This document shows positions 1 through 7,866 of a stretch of DNA of 10,646 nt, piece by piece. The stretch lies in contig WLNN01000037.1 in assembly GCA_009699765.1 (NCBI GenBank), forward strand, positions 1 through 10,646, written 5' to 3'. A program made the translations under genes and the position numbers. Within the stretch, counting starts at the first letter, position 1. Every line of letters starts with the position of its first letter. The stretch comes from Actinomycetota bacterium (GTDB lineage Bacteria; Actinomycetota; Actinomycetes; Nanopelagicales; Nanopelagicaceae). The notes below the pieces were generated by a model. That model searched no databases. It saw only the letters and a program-made list of their open reading frames with translations, and had not been told where the DNA came from.

Positions 1-1004
1 CCACCACTTTGCGAATGGTCGCGGGTCTTGAAGAGCCAACAAACGGAACGATTTCACTTGGAAGCACAGATATTACTTACACCAAGCCATATCAACGTCC
101 GATCAATACTGTCTTTCAGAACTATGCACTCTTTCCTCATTTAACAATCTTTGAAAATATCGCATTTGGTCTTCGCCGTCGCGGTATCAAAGATGTTAAA
201 GAACAGGTGGATAAGGCGCTCGACCTTGTAGAGCTTTCTCATCTGACATCTCGTAAGCCGACTCAGCTTTCTGGTGGCCAACAGCAGCGCATTGCTCTTG
301 CTCGCGCAATCGTGAATCGCCCTGCTCTATTACTGCTTGATGAACCTCTCGGTGCGCTAGATCTCAAGCTACGTCGCCAAATGCAGATCGAGCTAAAGTG
401 GATTCAAAAAGAGGTCGGCCTTACTTTCGTGCATGTTACTCACGATCAAGAAGAAGCCATGACTATGGCCGACACCATCGCAGTAATGAATGAAGGAGAA
501 ATCGAGCAACTCGGTTCTCCAGCAGATCTGTATGACAATCCAAAGACGGCATTTGTTGCTAACTTCTTAGGACAGTCAAACCTAATTAAGGGAACGATTT
601 CAGGCAATGACGGCGATAATCACGTCGTCGATTTATTCGGCCAGAAGATTGCACTGGCTAAGAACCGCTCACATGCAGTCGATAATTCAATATATGCGGG
701 CATCCGCCCTGAAAAGTTCCGAATCTCTCGTCTGGCTACTTCAACTTCAGGAAATGTGCTCACTGGCGGAAAAGTTGAAGATGTTTCCTACATTGGAGTA
801 TCAACTCAATACCAAGTTATGATGCCATGGGGCCAAGAGCTAATGGTCTTCGAACAAAATGATGATGCAGTTGCACCATTTAGCGTTGGTGAAGATGTCA
901 ATATTTCTTGGGAGTCTGGATTTACATTTGCTCTCCGCGGAGATGAAGATGCAGAAGCAGGAACAGAAGTAAATCCGGAAGAGATCATCGAAGACGATGA
1001 GTAA
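1..1004 (+). CDS. potA: Polyamine-type ABC importer ATP-binding subunit PotA (5' truncated)
   Basis: ATPase of an ABC importer, probably for spermidine/putrescine; it would sit on the cytoplasmic face and drive PotB/PotC. The window opens inside the gene: the first full codon is at 3, and the frame reads T-T-L-R-M-V-A-G, the end of the Walker A helix, so roughly 45 N-terminal residues including the A-loop and most of Walker A lie upstream. Visible motifs: Q-loop (FQNYALFPH, from about nt 114), ABC signature LSGGQ at 267-281, Walker B LLLLDEP at 327-347, D-loop GALD, and the H-loop histidine at 441-443 (THDQEEA). The C-terminal third is a TOBE-type regulatory domain with the typical GIRPEKFRI stretch. 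The protein ends in a strongly acidic tail (last ~22 residues, mainly D/E). The stop overlaps potB by 8 nt. The family is clear; polyamine specificity rests on the neighbours and general PotA resemblance, and other Opp1/MOI-like substrates remain possible. Confidence 0.93.
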   Translation, partial: TTLRMVAGLEEPTNGTISLGSTDITYTKPYQRPINTVFQNYALFPHLTIFENIAFGLRRRGIKDVKEQVDKALDLVELSHLTSRKPTQLSGGQQQRIALARAIVNRPALLLLDEPLGALDLKLRRQMQIELKWIQKEVGLTFVHVTHDQEEAMTMADTIAVMNEGEIEQLGSPADLYDNPKTAFVANFLGQSNLIKGTISGNDGDNHVVDLFGQKIALAKNRSHAVDNSIYAGIRPEKFRISRLATSTSGNVLTGGKVEDVSYIGVSTQYQVMMPWGQELMVFEQNDDAVAPFSVGEDVNISWESGFTFALRGDEDAEAGTEVNPEEIIEDDE

Positions 1005-1860
1005 GTCAGGCATCTCTAGCCCACGTACTCCCTATCTTCTTCTGCTCCCAGGGATTGCTTTTCTCTTCACCTTCTTTATCTGGCCGATTGCCAACTTGGC
1101 GCAGACATCTACTCAGACTCCAATTGCCGGGGGAGACACTGGTGAATATGAACAGACACTTCGCTTCTCGAATTATGTAGATGCTTTTCTCGAAAACAAA
1201 GAACAATTTGGTCGTTCATTTCTTTATGCAGCAATCGCGACTATCGTTGCATTAGCGATTGCATATCCATTGGCATATGCAATCGCGTTCAAAGCAGGCA
1301 AACTTAAGAATGTACTTCTTGTTCTAGTAGTTGCACCGTTCTTTACATCATTTTTGCTCCGTACGATTGCCTGGAAGCAGATTCTTGGCGAACAAGGATT
1401 TGTCGTTCCCTTCCTGCGAGATTTGCATATCATCGCGCCAAGTACGACGTTGACGTCATCTGCATTCGCAGTTGTTGCGGGAATGACCTACAACTTCTTG
1501 CCATTTATGACTTTGCCACTCTATGCATCTATCGATCGAATCGACCCACGCACCCTCGAGGCATCTGGTGATCTATATGCAAATGGGCTAACAACTTTCC
1601 GTAAAGTCACGCTTCCACTCTCAATGCCAGGCGTTGTTGCCGGAACTCTTCTGACCTTTATCCCAGCTGCAGGTGATTACGTCAATGCGGCAATTCTCGG
1701 AAGTCCGCAGACGAAAATGATTGGAAATGTCATCGAATCCCGCTTCTTTAAGATTGTTGATTACCCAACTGCTGCAGCTCTTTCATTTACATTAATGGCA
1801 TCAATTCTAGTTCTTGTCACCGTTTACATACGTAAAGCCGGAACCGAGGAACTCGTATGA
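997..1860 (+). CDS. potB: ABC importer permease PotB
   Basis: Inner-membrane permease of the importer, expected to pair with PotC to form the translocation channel. The 287-residue protein starts with a membrane helix (LLLLPGIAFLFTFFIWP, about residues 14-30), followed by an extracytoplasmic loop of about 45 residues and then about five more hydrophobic segments. The cytoplasmic EAA loop that docks on the ATPase is visible at residues 188-212 (EASGDLYANG...LPLSMPG). The length agrees with E. coli PotB (about 285). The ATG at 997 lies inside the potA tail (8-nt overlap), with a purine-rich GGAAGAGA about 11 nt upstream as a weak ribosome-binding site, so translation is probably coupled to potA. 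The family assignment is firm; the substrate is inferred from the set of three genes. Confidence 0.92.
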   Translation: MSKSGISSPRTPYLLLLPGIAFLFTFFIWPIANLAQTSTQTPIAGGDTGEYEQTLRFSNYVDAFLENKEQFGRSFLYAAIATIVALAIAYPLAYAIAFKAGKLKNVLLVLVVAPFFTSFLLRTIAWKQILGEQGFVVPFLRDLHIIAPSTTLTSSAFAVVAGMTYNFLPFMTLPLYASIDRIDPRTLEASGDLYANGLTTFRKVTLPLSMPGVVAGTLLTFIPAAGDYVNAAILGSPQTKMIGNVIESRFFKIVDYPTAAALSFTLMASILVLVTVYIRKAGTEELV

Positions 1861-2651
1861 GAAAAGTATCTCGTTGGTTCCAACGCAACCTTATTCGCAT
1901 CTATGCGGTGGTCGCCTTTACTTACCTATTGATTCCTATTGCTTACACCGTCGCTTTCTCATTTAACGATGGCGGTAAGTCAAACCTCATCTGGAAGGGC
2001 TTCACCCTGCAAAATTGGTTGAACCCTTGTGGCGCACCTGAGGTTTGTACCGCTCTGGGAAATTCCATCAAGATCGGTTTCTTAGCCACACTATTTTCAA
2101 CAATTCTTGGCACGATGATTGCTTTCGCAATTGGGCGACATAAGTTTCGTGGGCGTTCAACAACAAACTTATTAATTTTCTTACCGATGGCTACCCCTGA
2201 AATCGTTCTCGGTGCATCAATGCTCTCTCTTTTCCTAACGCTGAAGATAAATCCGGGATTCTGGCCAACTGTTATTGCGCACGTAATGTTCTGTATTTCA
2301 TTCGTAGTAGTCACAGTAAAGGCTCGAATTGCAAGCCTAGATCCACGCCTTGAACAAGCAGCGATGGACCTTTATGCAAATGAAGTAGAAACTTTCCGTC
2401 GAGTAACATTCCCATTAGTTGCACCAGGAATCGCAGGAGCAGCACTTTTGGCATTTAGCTTATCTTTTGATGATTTCATCATCACAAACTTCAACTCAGG
2501 AACAATGACAACATTTCCAAAGTTTGTTTATGTCTCAGCAGCGCGTGGAATCCCACCACAAGCAAATGTCATAGGTTCGGCGATGTTTATCATCGCTCTT
2601 TCTGTGGTAATTCTCGGACAGATCGTGGGACGTAAGCGCGCAGTTAAATGA
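1857..2651 (+). CDS. potC: ABC importer permease PotC
   Basis: Second permease of the importer. It is 264 residues, the same length as E. coli PotC as I recall it. A basic N-terminus (RKVSRWFQRNLIR) precedes the first membrane helix (about 15-35). The EAA loop is at residues 166-190 (EQAAMDLYANE...FPLVAPG) and is followed by the PotC-typical AFSLSFDDFIITNF segment. An extracytoplasmic loop after helix 1 carries two cysteines, C58 and C64 (nt 2028 and 2046), which could form a disulfide. The ATG overlaps the potB stop as ATGA. A good Shine-Dalgarno GAGGA at 1846-1850 sits 6 nt before the start, so this gene can also initiate by itself. The 3' end overlaps dxr in the same ATGA manner, tying the importer genes to isoprenoid synthesis genes. 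Confidence 0.93.
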   Translation: MRKVSRWFQRNLIRIYAVVAFTYLLIPIAYTVAFSFNDGGKSNLIWKGFTLQNWLNPCGAPEVCTALGNSIKIGFLATLFSTILGTMIAFAIGRHKFRGRSTTNLLIFLPMATPEIVLGASMLSLFLTLKINPGFWPTVIAHVMFCISFVVVTVKARIASLDPRLEQAAMDLYANEVETFRRVTFPLVAPGIAGAALLAFSLSFDDFIITNFNSGTMTTFPKFVYVSAARGIPPQANVIGSAMFIIALSVVILGQIVGRKRAVK

Positions 2652-3796
2652 AGCGCACCCTAGTAATTCTCGGCTCCACCGGCTCTATTGGGGTTCAAGC
2701 ACTCGAGCTGGTTGATGCAAATCCAGAACTTTTTAGCGTAGTGGCCATTACGGCAACTGGCTCCAACGTTGATGCACTCATAAATCAGGCGAGAAAATAC
2801 GGTGTAAAGACAGTTGGTGTTATTAATAACGCTAATCGAATTCGCGATGCCCTGCCAGGTGTGAATGTAATTGATGGTGCGAATGCTTCTACCGAAATCG
2901 CTGCAATGAAATGCGATGTAGTGCTAAATGCAATCACTGGCTCTATTGGCCTTGGTCCCACTCTTTCAGCGATTAAAGCTGGCAACCAAATTGCGTTAGC
3001 AAACAAAGAATCACTAGTAGCAGGTGGCGATCTTGTAATGCCATTAGCAAAACCAAATCAGATTTTGCCAGTTGATTCAGAGCACTCGGCTATCTGGCAG
3101 TGTCTTCAAGGAAATGAATCATCAGATGTTGCTCAGTTGGTACTTACGGCAAGTGGTGGTCCATTTAGGGATCGTGAAAATCTAGACGATGTCACATTGG
3201 AAGAAGCGCTGGCTCATCCAACTTGGGCAATGGGTCCAGTAGTCACCATCAACTCAGCAACCCTCATGAATAAAGGGCTTGAGATTATTGAAGCCCATCA
3301 TCTCTTTGGATTGCCATATTCACAGATTGCTGCAGTAATTCACCCGCAGTCAATTGTGCACTCAATGGTTGAATATAAAGATGGATCAACTATCGCACAA
3401 GCATCTCCGCCAAATATGAAGGGGCCAATTGCACTTGCGATTAATAATCCAAATCGCATAGGTCGAGCAACCACTCCAATAGATTGGAGCAAATCTTCAC
3501 AATGGAGTTTCTCACCGATAGATGAGAAGAAGTTTCCAGCCATTGCATTAGCTCGCCACTGTGGAACTATCGGGGGAGCATTACCAGCAATCTTTAATGC
3601 AGCAAACGAAGTTGTCGTAGATGCTTTCATCAAGGGTAAGTTTAAATTTGTTGAAATAATTCCAACGGTAGAGAAGATTGTGGCTGAGTTCGAAGGTAAT
3701 TCCCTTCCATTGCTTAGAGATCTCGCAGATGTCACTACTATAGAAGAGGATGCAAGAAAGGCTACTTCGGCTCTTATAACAAAGGTATCTGCATAA
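2648..3796 (+). CDS. dxr: 1-deoxy-D-xylulose 5-phosphate reductoisomerase
   Basis: Cytosolic enzyme of the MEP isoprenoid pathway: it rearranges and reduces DXP to 2-C-methyl-D-erythritol 4-phosphate with NADPH and a divalent metal. The 382-residue protein begins with the NADPH-binding GSTGSIG (residues 9-15). The metal ligands align with the E. coli enzyme: D143 and E145 in DSEHSA, and E212 in MNKGLE (E. coli D150, E152, E231). The substrate loop ASGGPFR and the HPTWAMG stretch are also present, so all catalytic positions I can check are intact. It is somewhat shorter than E. coli Dxr (398), largely because of a shorter loop after DSEHSA. The ATG overlaps the potC stop by 4 nt and has no convincing Shine-Dalgarno, so coupling to potC is likely. 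The TAATG junction hands over to rseP. Confidence 0.97.
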   Translation: MKRTLVILGSTGSIGVQALELVDANPELFSVVAITATGSNVDALINQARKYGVKTVGVINNANRIRDALPGVNVIDGANASTEIAAMKCDVVLNAITGSIGLGPTLSAIKAGNQIALANKESLVAGGDLVMPLAKPNQILPVDSEHSAIWQCLQGNESSDVAQLVLTASGGPFRDRENLDDVTLEEALAHPTWAMGPVVTINSATLMNKGLEIIEAHHLFGLPYSQIAAVIHPQSIVHSMVEYKDGSTIAQASPPNMKGPIALAINNPNRIGRATTPIDWSKSSQWSFSPIDEKKFPAIALARHCGTIGGALPAIFNAANEVVVDAFIKGKFKFVEIIPTVEKIVAEFEGNSLPLLRDLADVTTIEEDARKATSALITKVSA

Positions 3797-4935
3797 TGGA
3801 GATTTTAGGCATAATCGCATTTGTTCTGGCACTGCTAACCTCAGTGATGTTGCACGAGCTTGGACATTTCCTCACTGCTCGTAAATTCGGAATGCGTGTA
3901 TCTGAATTCTTCGTTGGATTCGGGCGTCGAGTTTGGTCGATTACACGAGGTGAAACTGAGTACGGAATCAAGGCGATTCCTGCTGGCGGTTATTGCCGCA
4001 TCGAAGGAATGACACCGACAGATGAAATGCCAGAAGGCGAAGAGCATCGTGCCTTTTTCCGTGCATCATCACTTCGCAAGTTAATTGTCTTAGGTGCTGG
4101 TTCTTTCGCCCACTTTGTAATTGGTTTCTTACTTATTTTCGCTATCTTCTTCGCGGTTGGATACACAACTCTCACGCCGAAGATTGCTCAGATTGCACCC
4201 AACTCTGTTGCAGAATCTGTTGGATTCGCGCCAGGTGATGAAGTTTTATCTATTAATGGTAAGAGAGTCTCTAATTGGGCCATTGATTCAAAGGCAATTG
4301 CTCAATCAAAAGGCGCTGTTCTGAACTTCGTTCTCTTACGCGATGGTCAAGAAATCACAATTAAAGCGGCACCTATTTATAATGCTGAAGCAAAGCGATA
4401 CATGATTGGTTTGATCACAGCTTATGGAACAGAACGTGATGGCTTCACAAAATCTTTAACCCAATCAACAAAGGCAACTGGCACGCTAGTTAAAGAATCT
4501 GCAAAATCACTGATTCTGTTGCCAAGTAAAGTCCCACAACTTTTCCGCGAGACATTTATGAATGAAGCTCGCGATCCATCAGGACTAGTTGGAGTAGTTG
4601 GCGCCGCGCGAGTCTCGGGTCAAGCGGTCGGAAGCGATAAACTCAACAATAATGAGCGACTGGCAACTTTTATTTTTCTAATTGCTGGCCTAAATATCTT
4701 TGTTGGACTGTTCAACCTTTTGCCGATATTGCCTCTAGATGGCGGGCATATGGCGGTAGCAATAGCTGATGAGATTCGTGCGCTCTTTGCTCGGCTACGT
4801 CGAAAGCCAAGGCCTGCTCCGATAAATGTGAATGTGCTAACACCCGTAACTGGCGTTGTGGTCATTCTCTTAATAACTCTCACAGTTATTCTGGTAATTG
4901 CCGACATTATCAATCCTGTCTCGCTCAATCTTTAA
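3796..4935 (+). CDS. rseP: Site-2 intramembrane zinc metalloprotease RseP/Rip1
   Basis: Membrane protease of the S2P family that cleaves transmembrane segments of regulators such as anti-sigma factors (known for RseP of E. coli and Rip1 of Mycobacterium); its substrates here are unknown. It has 379 residues. The first membrane helix carries the zinc motif HELGH at residues 20-24. A second hydrophobic region lies at about 95-125. A single PDZ domain follows at about 125-200 (core around VGFAPGDEVLSINGKRV). The third metal-ligand motif is NLLPILPLDGGH at residues 307-318, with D315 as expected ligand. A final C-terminal membrane helix follows a basic, proline-rich segment (RLRRKPRPAP). The ATG shares one base with the dxr stop (TAATG); AAAGGT at 3781-3786 is a plausible ribosome-binding site 9 nt away. 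The order dxr-rip1-ispG is the mycobacterial one. Confidence 0.95.
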   Translation: MEILGIIAFVLALLTSVMLHELGHFLTARKFGMRVSEFFVGFGRRVWSITRGETEYGIKAIPAGGYCRIEGMTPTDEMPEGEEHRAFFRASSLRKLIVLGAGSFAHFVIGFLLIFAIFFAVGYTTLTPKIAQIAPNSVAESVGFAPGDEVLSINGKRVSNWAIDSKAIAQSKGAVLNFVLLRDGQEITIKAAPIYNAEAKRYMIGLITAYGTERDGFTKSLTQSTKATGTLVKESAKSLILLPSKVPQLFRETFMNEARDPSGLVGVVGAARVSGQAVGSDKLNNNERLATFIFLIAGLNIFVGLFNLLPILPLDGGHMAVAIADEIRALFARLRRKPRPAPINVNVLTPVTGVVVILLITLTVILVIADIINPVSLNL

Positions 4936-4943
4936 TTTTCGGG

Positions 4944-4949
4944 CAGAAT
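4944..4949 (+). promoter_or_regulatory. Putative -10 box of a leaderless ispG promoter
   Basis: CAGAAT lies exactly 7 nt before the ispG ATG, which places the expected transcription start at or next to the A of ATG. There is no Shine-Dalgarno in the 21-nt gap, which fits a leaderless start of the kind common in Actinobacteria. No clear TTGACA-like -35 is visible inside the end of rseP. proS has the same 7-nt geometry. Inference from spacing and sequence only. Confidence 0.5.
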
Positions 4950-4956
4950 ACGCAAC

Positions 4957-6108
4957 ATGGTAGATCTTGGAATCCCAACAGCCCCACCTCAGACACTTCA
5001 TCCTCGCCGCAAGACTAGGCAGCTCAAGGTTGGTTCTGTGGGAGTTGGTTCAGATTCACCGGTAAGCGTTCAGTCTATGTGTACGACCCTTACCGCAGAT
5101 GTGAATGCAACTCTGCAACAGATCGCTGAACTCACTGCAGCTGGTTGCCAAATTGTTCGTGTAGCTGTTCCTTCACAAGATGATGCAGATGCACTTGCCC
5201 AGATTGCAAAGAAATCCCAGATTCCCGTAATTGCTGATATCCATTTCCAGCCGAAGTACATCTTTGCTGCAATTGATGCTGGTTGTGCTGCTGTGCGAGT
5301 CAACCCTGGCAATATCAAACAATTCGATGACAAGGTCAAAGAAGTTGCTAAGGCAGCAGGGGATGCAGGAATTCCAATTCGTATCGGCGTAAATGCAGGA
5401 TCACTCGACCCACGACTTCTAGCTAAGTACGGAAAAGCCACACCAGAAGCTCTTGCTGAATCAGCTCTTTGGGAAGCATCACTTTTCGAAGAACACGGTT
5501 TTGGCGATATTAAAATTTCAGTAAAGCATCATGACCCGGTAACGATGGTTCAGGCATACCGCATCTTGGCCGCAAAGTGTGATTATCCATTGCACCTTGG
5601 CGTAACTGAAGCGGGTCCAATTTTTCAAGGAACAATTAAATCAGCGACAGCATTTTCAATTCTTCTTGCTGAAGGAATTGGCGACACAATCCGAGTTTCA
5701 CTTTCTGCGCCACCGGTTGAGGAAATCAAAGTTGGTATGTCAATTCTTGAATCTCTCAATCTTCGCCAACGCAAGTTGGAGATTGTTTCTTGTCCTTCAT
5801 GCGGTCGCGCACAGGTAGATGTTTACACATTGGCAGAGAAAGTCCAGGCTGGTTTGCAGGGAATGACAGTTCCACTTCGCGTTGCCGTAATGGGTTGTGT
5901 TGTTAATGGTCCAGGTGAAGCACGTGAAGCAGATCTCGGAGTTGCATCTGGAAACGGTAAGGGTCAGATTTTCGTAAAGGGTCAGGTCATCAAAACTGTT
6001 CCAGAAGCTCAGATTGTTGAAACTCTTATTGAGGAAGCAATGCGCCTTGCAGAGGAGATGGAAGCGGCAGGAGTTCCTTCAGGAGAACCTTCCGTCACAA
6101 CTTCGTAA
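4957..6108 (+). CDS. ispG: 4-hydroxy-3-methylbut-2-en-1-yl diphosphate synthase (flavodoxin/ferredoxin)
   Basis: Penultimate MEP-pathway enzyme (GcpE): converts MEcPP to HMBPP with a 4Fe-4S cluster and two electrons from a reduced carrier, in the cytosol. The 383-residue protein has the N-terminal TIM-barrel part ([11 protein letters not shown], then [31 protein letters not shown]) and a C-terminal cluster domain. Cluster ligands are visible: C279 and C282 in SCPSCGR, C314 in [10 protein letters not shown], and E321, matching C270/C273/C305/E312 of the E. coli enzyme, including the 7-residue C-to-E step. The length fits the bacterial (not plant) form. It follows rseP by 21 nt and, with dxr upstream, gives the window two of the seven MEP steps. 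A leaderless promoter may let it be expressed apart from the upstream genes. The ATG at 4957 is chosen because the promoter spacing and family N-terminus agree. Confidence 0.97.
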   Translation: MVDLGIPTAPPQTLHPRRKTRQLKVGSVGVGSDSPVSVQSMCTTLTADVNATLQQIAELTAAGCQIVRVAVPSQDDADALAQIAKKSQIPVIADIHFQPKYIFAAIDAGCAAVRVNPGNIKQFDDKVKEVAKAAGDAGIPIRIGVNAGSLDPRLLAKYGKATPEALAESALWEASLFEEHGFGDIKISVKHHDPVTMVQAYRILAAKCDYPLHLGVTEAGPIFQGTIKSATAFSILLAEGIGDTIRVSLSAPPVEEIKVGMSILESLNLRQRKLEIVSCPSCGRAQVDVYTLAEKVQAGLQGMTVPLRVAVMGCVVNGPGEAREADLGVASGNGKGQIFVKGQVIKTVPEAQIVETLIEEAMRLAEEMEAAGVPSGEPSVTTS

Positions 6109-6116
6109 TCGTCAGG

Positions 6117-6122
6117 TAGGCT
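6117..6122 (+). promoter_or_regulatory. Putative -10 box of a leaderless proS promoter
   Basis: TAGGCT, a typical actinobacterial TANNNT -10 hexamer, sits exactly 7 nt before the proS ATG at 6130. The intervening CGCCTCC is pyrimidine-rich and cannot act as a Shine-Dalgarno. Transcription would begin at the start codon, giving a leaderless mRNA. This supports 6130 over the in-frame ATG at 6139 as the start. No convincing -35 box was seen in the end of ispG. Confidence 0.55.
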
Positions 6123-6129
6123 CGCCTCC

Positions 6130-7863
6130 ATGTTGCGAATGTCCACACTCTTTCTTCGTACTCTCCGCGATGACCCAGCAGATGCTGAAGTCCCTAGTCA
6201 TCGCCTCTTGGTACGTGCCGGATATATCCGCCGCATTGCAGCTGGTATCTACTCCTGGCTACCACTGGGCGTAATCACACTTCGTAATATAGAAAATATC
6301 GTTCGCCAAGAGATGGATGCTGCCGGATTCCAAGAAGTCCATTTTCCAGCAATGCTTCCGCGCGATCCATATGAGCAGACTGATCGCTGGACCGCCTATG
6401 GTCCAGATTTATTTCGTCTCCAGGATCGCAAAGGTACCGACTACTTATTAGGTCCAACTCACGAAGAGATGTTTACCTTGATGGTTAAAGGCGAGTATTC
6501 CTCGTATAAAGATTTGCCGCTATCGCTCTATCAAATTCAGACAAAGTATCGCGATGAAGCGCGCCCGCGTTCAGGAATCATCCGCGGACGTGAATTTGTA
6601 ATGAAAGATTCATACTCATTTGACCTTACCGATGAAGGTTTGGTTGAGTCGTATCAGAAGCATCGCGCCGCATATATAAAGACCTTTGATCGCTTAGGAA
6701 TGAATTACAACATCGTCTCGGCCGTAGCTGGAGCGATGGGTGGATCTTCATCTGAAGAATTCTTAGCTCCGTGCCCAACTGGTGAAGATACATATGTGCT
6801 CTGCCCAAAGTGTGGGTACGCAGCAAATGTTGAAGCGATGACGACAAAAGTTGCCCCTGCAGATGCCTCTGAGGTCGGTGCGCTAGAAGTGTTTGATTCA
6901 CCGAATACGCCAACGATTGATACTTTGGTAGAACTACTTAATGCAAAATTTGGTGGCGATTACACCGGTTCATCAACACTTAAGAACGTGATGCTAATGG
7001 CAGATAAAACTGCAATCTCTGTACTTGTGCCTGGCGATCGAGAAGTTGATCTCAAGCGACTTCAAGCCAATATGCCGGGTGTAAATGAGATTCGAGTATT
7101 TGAAGAACCAGATTTTGCAAAGTTTCCAGGATTAGTTAAGGGATATATCGGTCCGCAAGATGCAAAGAAGAACGGCATCGCTGTTTATGCAGATCCTCGT
7201 ATTGCTCCAGGTACATCTTGGGTTACCGGCGCAAACGTTAAAGATAAGCATGCACGAAATGTTGTAAATGGCCGCGACTTTGACGTTGATCATTACATTG
7301 AAGCAGCACAGATTCGTGAAGGTGATTCATGTCCAAGTTGCGACACAGCTGTAGTAATTGATCGTGCCATCGAGATTGGCCATATCTTCCAGCTTGGTCG
7401 TAAGTATGCAGATGCACTTAACCTCACCGTTCTAGATCAAAATGGTAAGAGCCAAGTTGTAACAATGGGCTCTTATGGCATTGGTGTATCTCGCGCTGTT
7501 GCTGCAATCGCAGAGCAAACTCATGATGAAATCGGTCTTTCATGGCCAGTTGAAGTAGCTCCAGCTAAGGTGCATGTAGTTGTCGCAGGTAAGGATGATT
7601 CACTATTTGAGGCGGCAGAGAAGATCTCTGCCGATCTTGAAGCGCGCGGAATCTCTGTTCTACTCGATGACCGTCGAGGCACAAGTCCTGGTGTGAAGTT
7701 TAAAGATGCTGAGTTAATTGGAATTCCGATGATTGTCGTAGTTGGTAAAGCGCTCGAACAAGGCAATGTTGAAGTTCGGGTTCGCAAGAGCGGAGAGAAG
7801 TCCGAAGTGGCAGTTGCAGGTGCTGTTGAAGCAATCGCATCTACCTTGGCATCAATCAAGTAA
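6130..7863 (+). CDS. proS: Prolyl-tRNA synthetase, bacterial type with editing domain
   Basis: Class II aminoacyl-tRNA synthetase charging tRNA-Pro with proline. It has 577 residues, normal for the bacterial form. The N-terminus ([20 protein letters not shown]) is typical of the family. Motif 1 lies around residues 55-80; motif 2 starts near Y140 ([10 protein letters not shown]...[10 protein letters not shown]); motif 3 is near 447-463 ([17 protein letters not shown]). Between motifs 2 and 3 is the INS insertion (about 225-405), the cis-editing domain that clears Ala-tRNA-Pro. It is bracketed by two CxxC pairs, C225/C228 and C401/C404, which could bind a metal. The anticodon-binding domain fills about 475-577 ([33 protein letters not shown]). 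The start at 6130 is supported by the -10 box at 6117; 6139 is the alternative. It lies 21 nt after ispG, where Mycobacterium has many genes between these two. Confidence 0.97.
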   Translation: MLRMSTLFLRTLRDDPADAEVPSHRLLVRAGYIRRIAAGIYSWLPLGVITLRNIENIVRQEMDAAGFQEVHFPAMLPRDPYEQTDRWTAYGPDLFRLQDRKGTDYLLGPTHEEMFTLMVKGEYSSYKDLPLSLYQIQTKYRDEARPRSGIIRGREFVMKDSYSFDLTDEGLVESYQKHRAAYIKTFDRLGMNYNIVSAVAGAMGGSSSEEFLAPCPTGEDTYVLCPKCGYAANVEAMTTKVAPADASEVGALEVFDSPNTPTIDTLVELLNAKFGGDYTGSSTLKNVMLMADKTAISVLVPGDREVDLKRLQANMPGVNEIRVFEEPDFAKFPGLVKGYIGPQDAKKNGIAVYADPRIAPGTSWVTGANVKDKHARNVVNGRDFDVDHYIEAAQIREGDSCPSCDTAVVIDRAIEIGHIFQLGRKYADALNLTVLDQNGKSQVVTMGSYGIGVSRAVAAIAEQTHDEIGLSWPVEVAPAKVHVVVAGKDDSLFEAAEKISADLEARGISVLLDDRRGTSPGVKFKDAELIGIPMIVVVGKALEQGNVEVRVRKSGEKSEVAVAGAVEAIASTLASIK

Positions 7864-7866
7864 AAA

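Noticed and set aside
1943..2314. Minus-strand open frame of 123 codons across potC
   Set aside because: It lies entirely antisense to a well-conserved permease gene, shows no recognisable domain, and is expected from codon bias.
3340..3735. Minus-strand open frame of 131 codons across dxr
   Set aside because: Antisense shadow of dxr, whose catalytic motifs are intact; the composition looks like a reverse reading of coding DNA.
6115..6127. Small palindrome AGGC-TC-GCCT before proS
   Set aside because: Four pairs around a 2-nt loop cannot form a stable hairpin; the bases are better explained as part of the -10 region.
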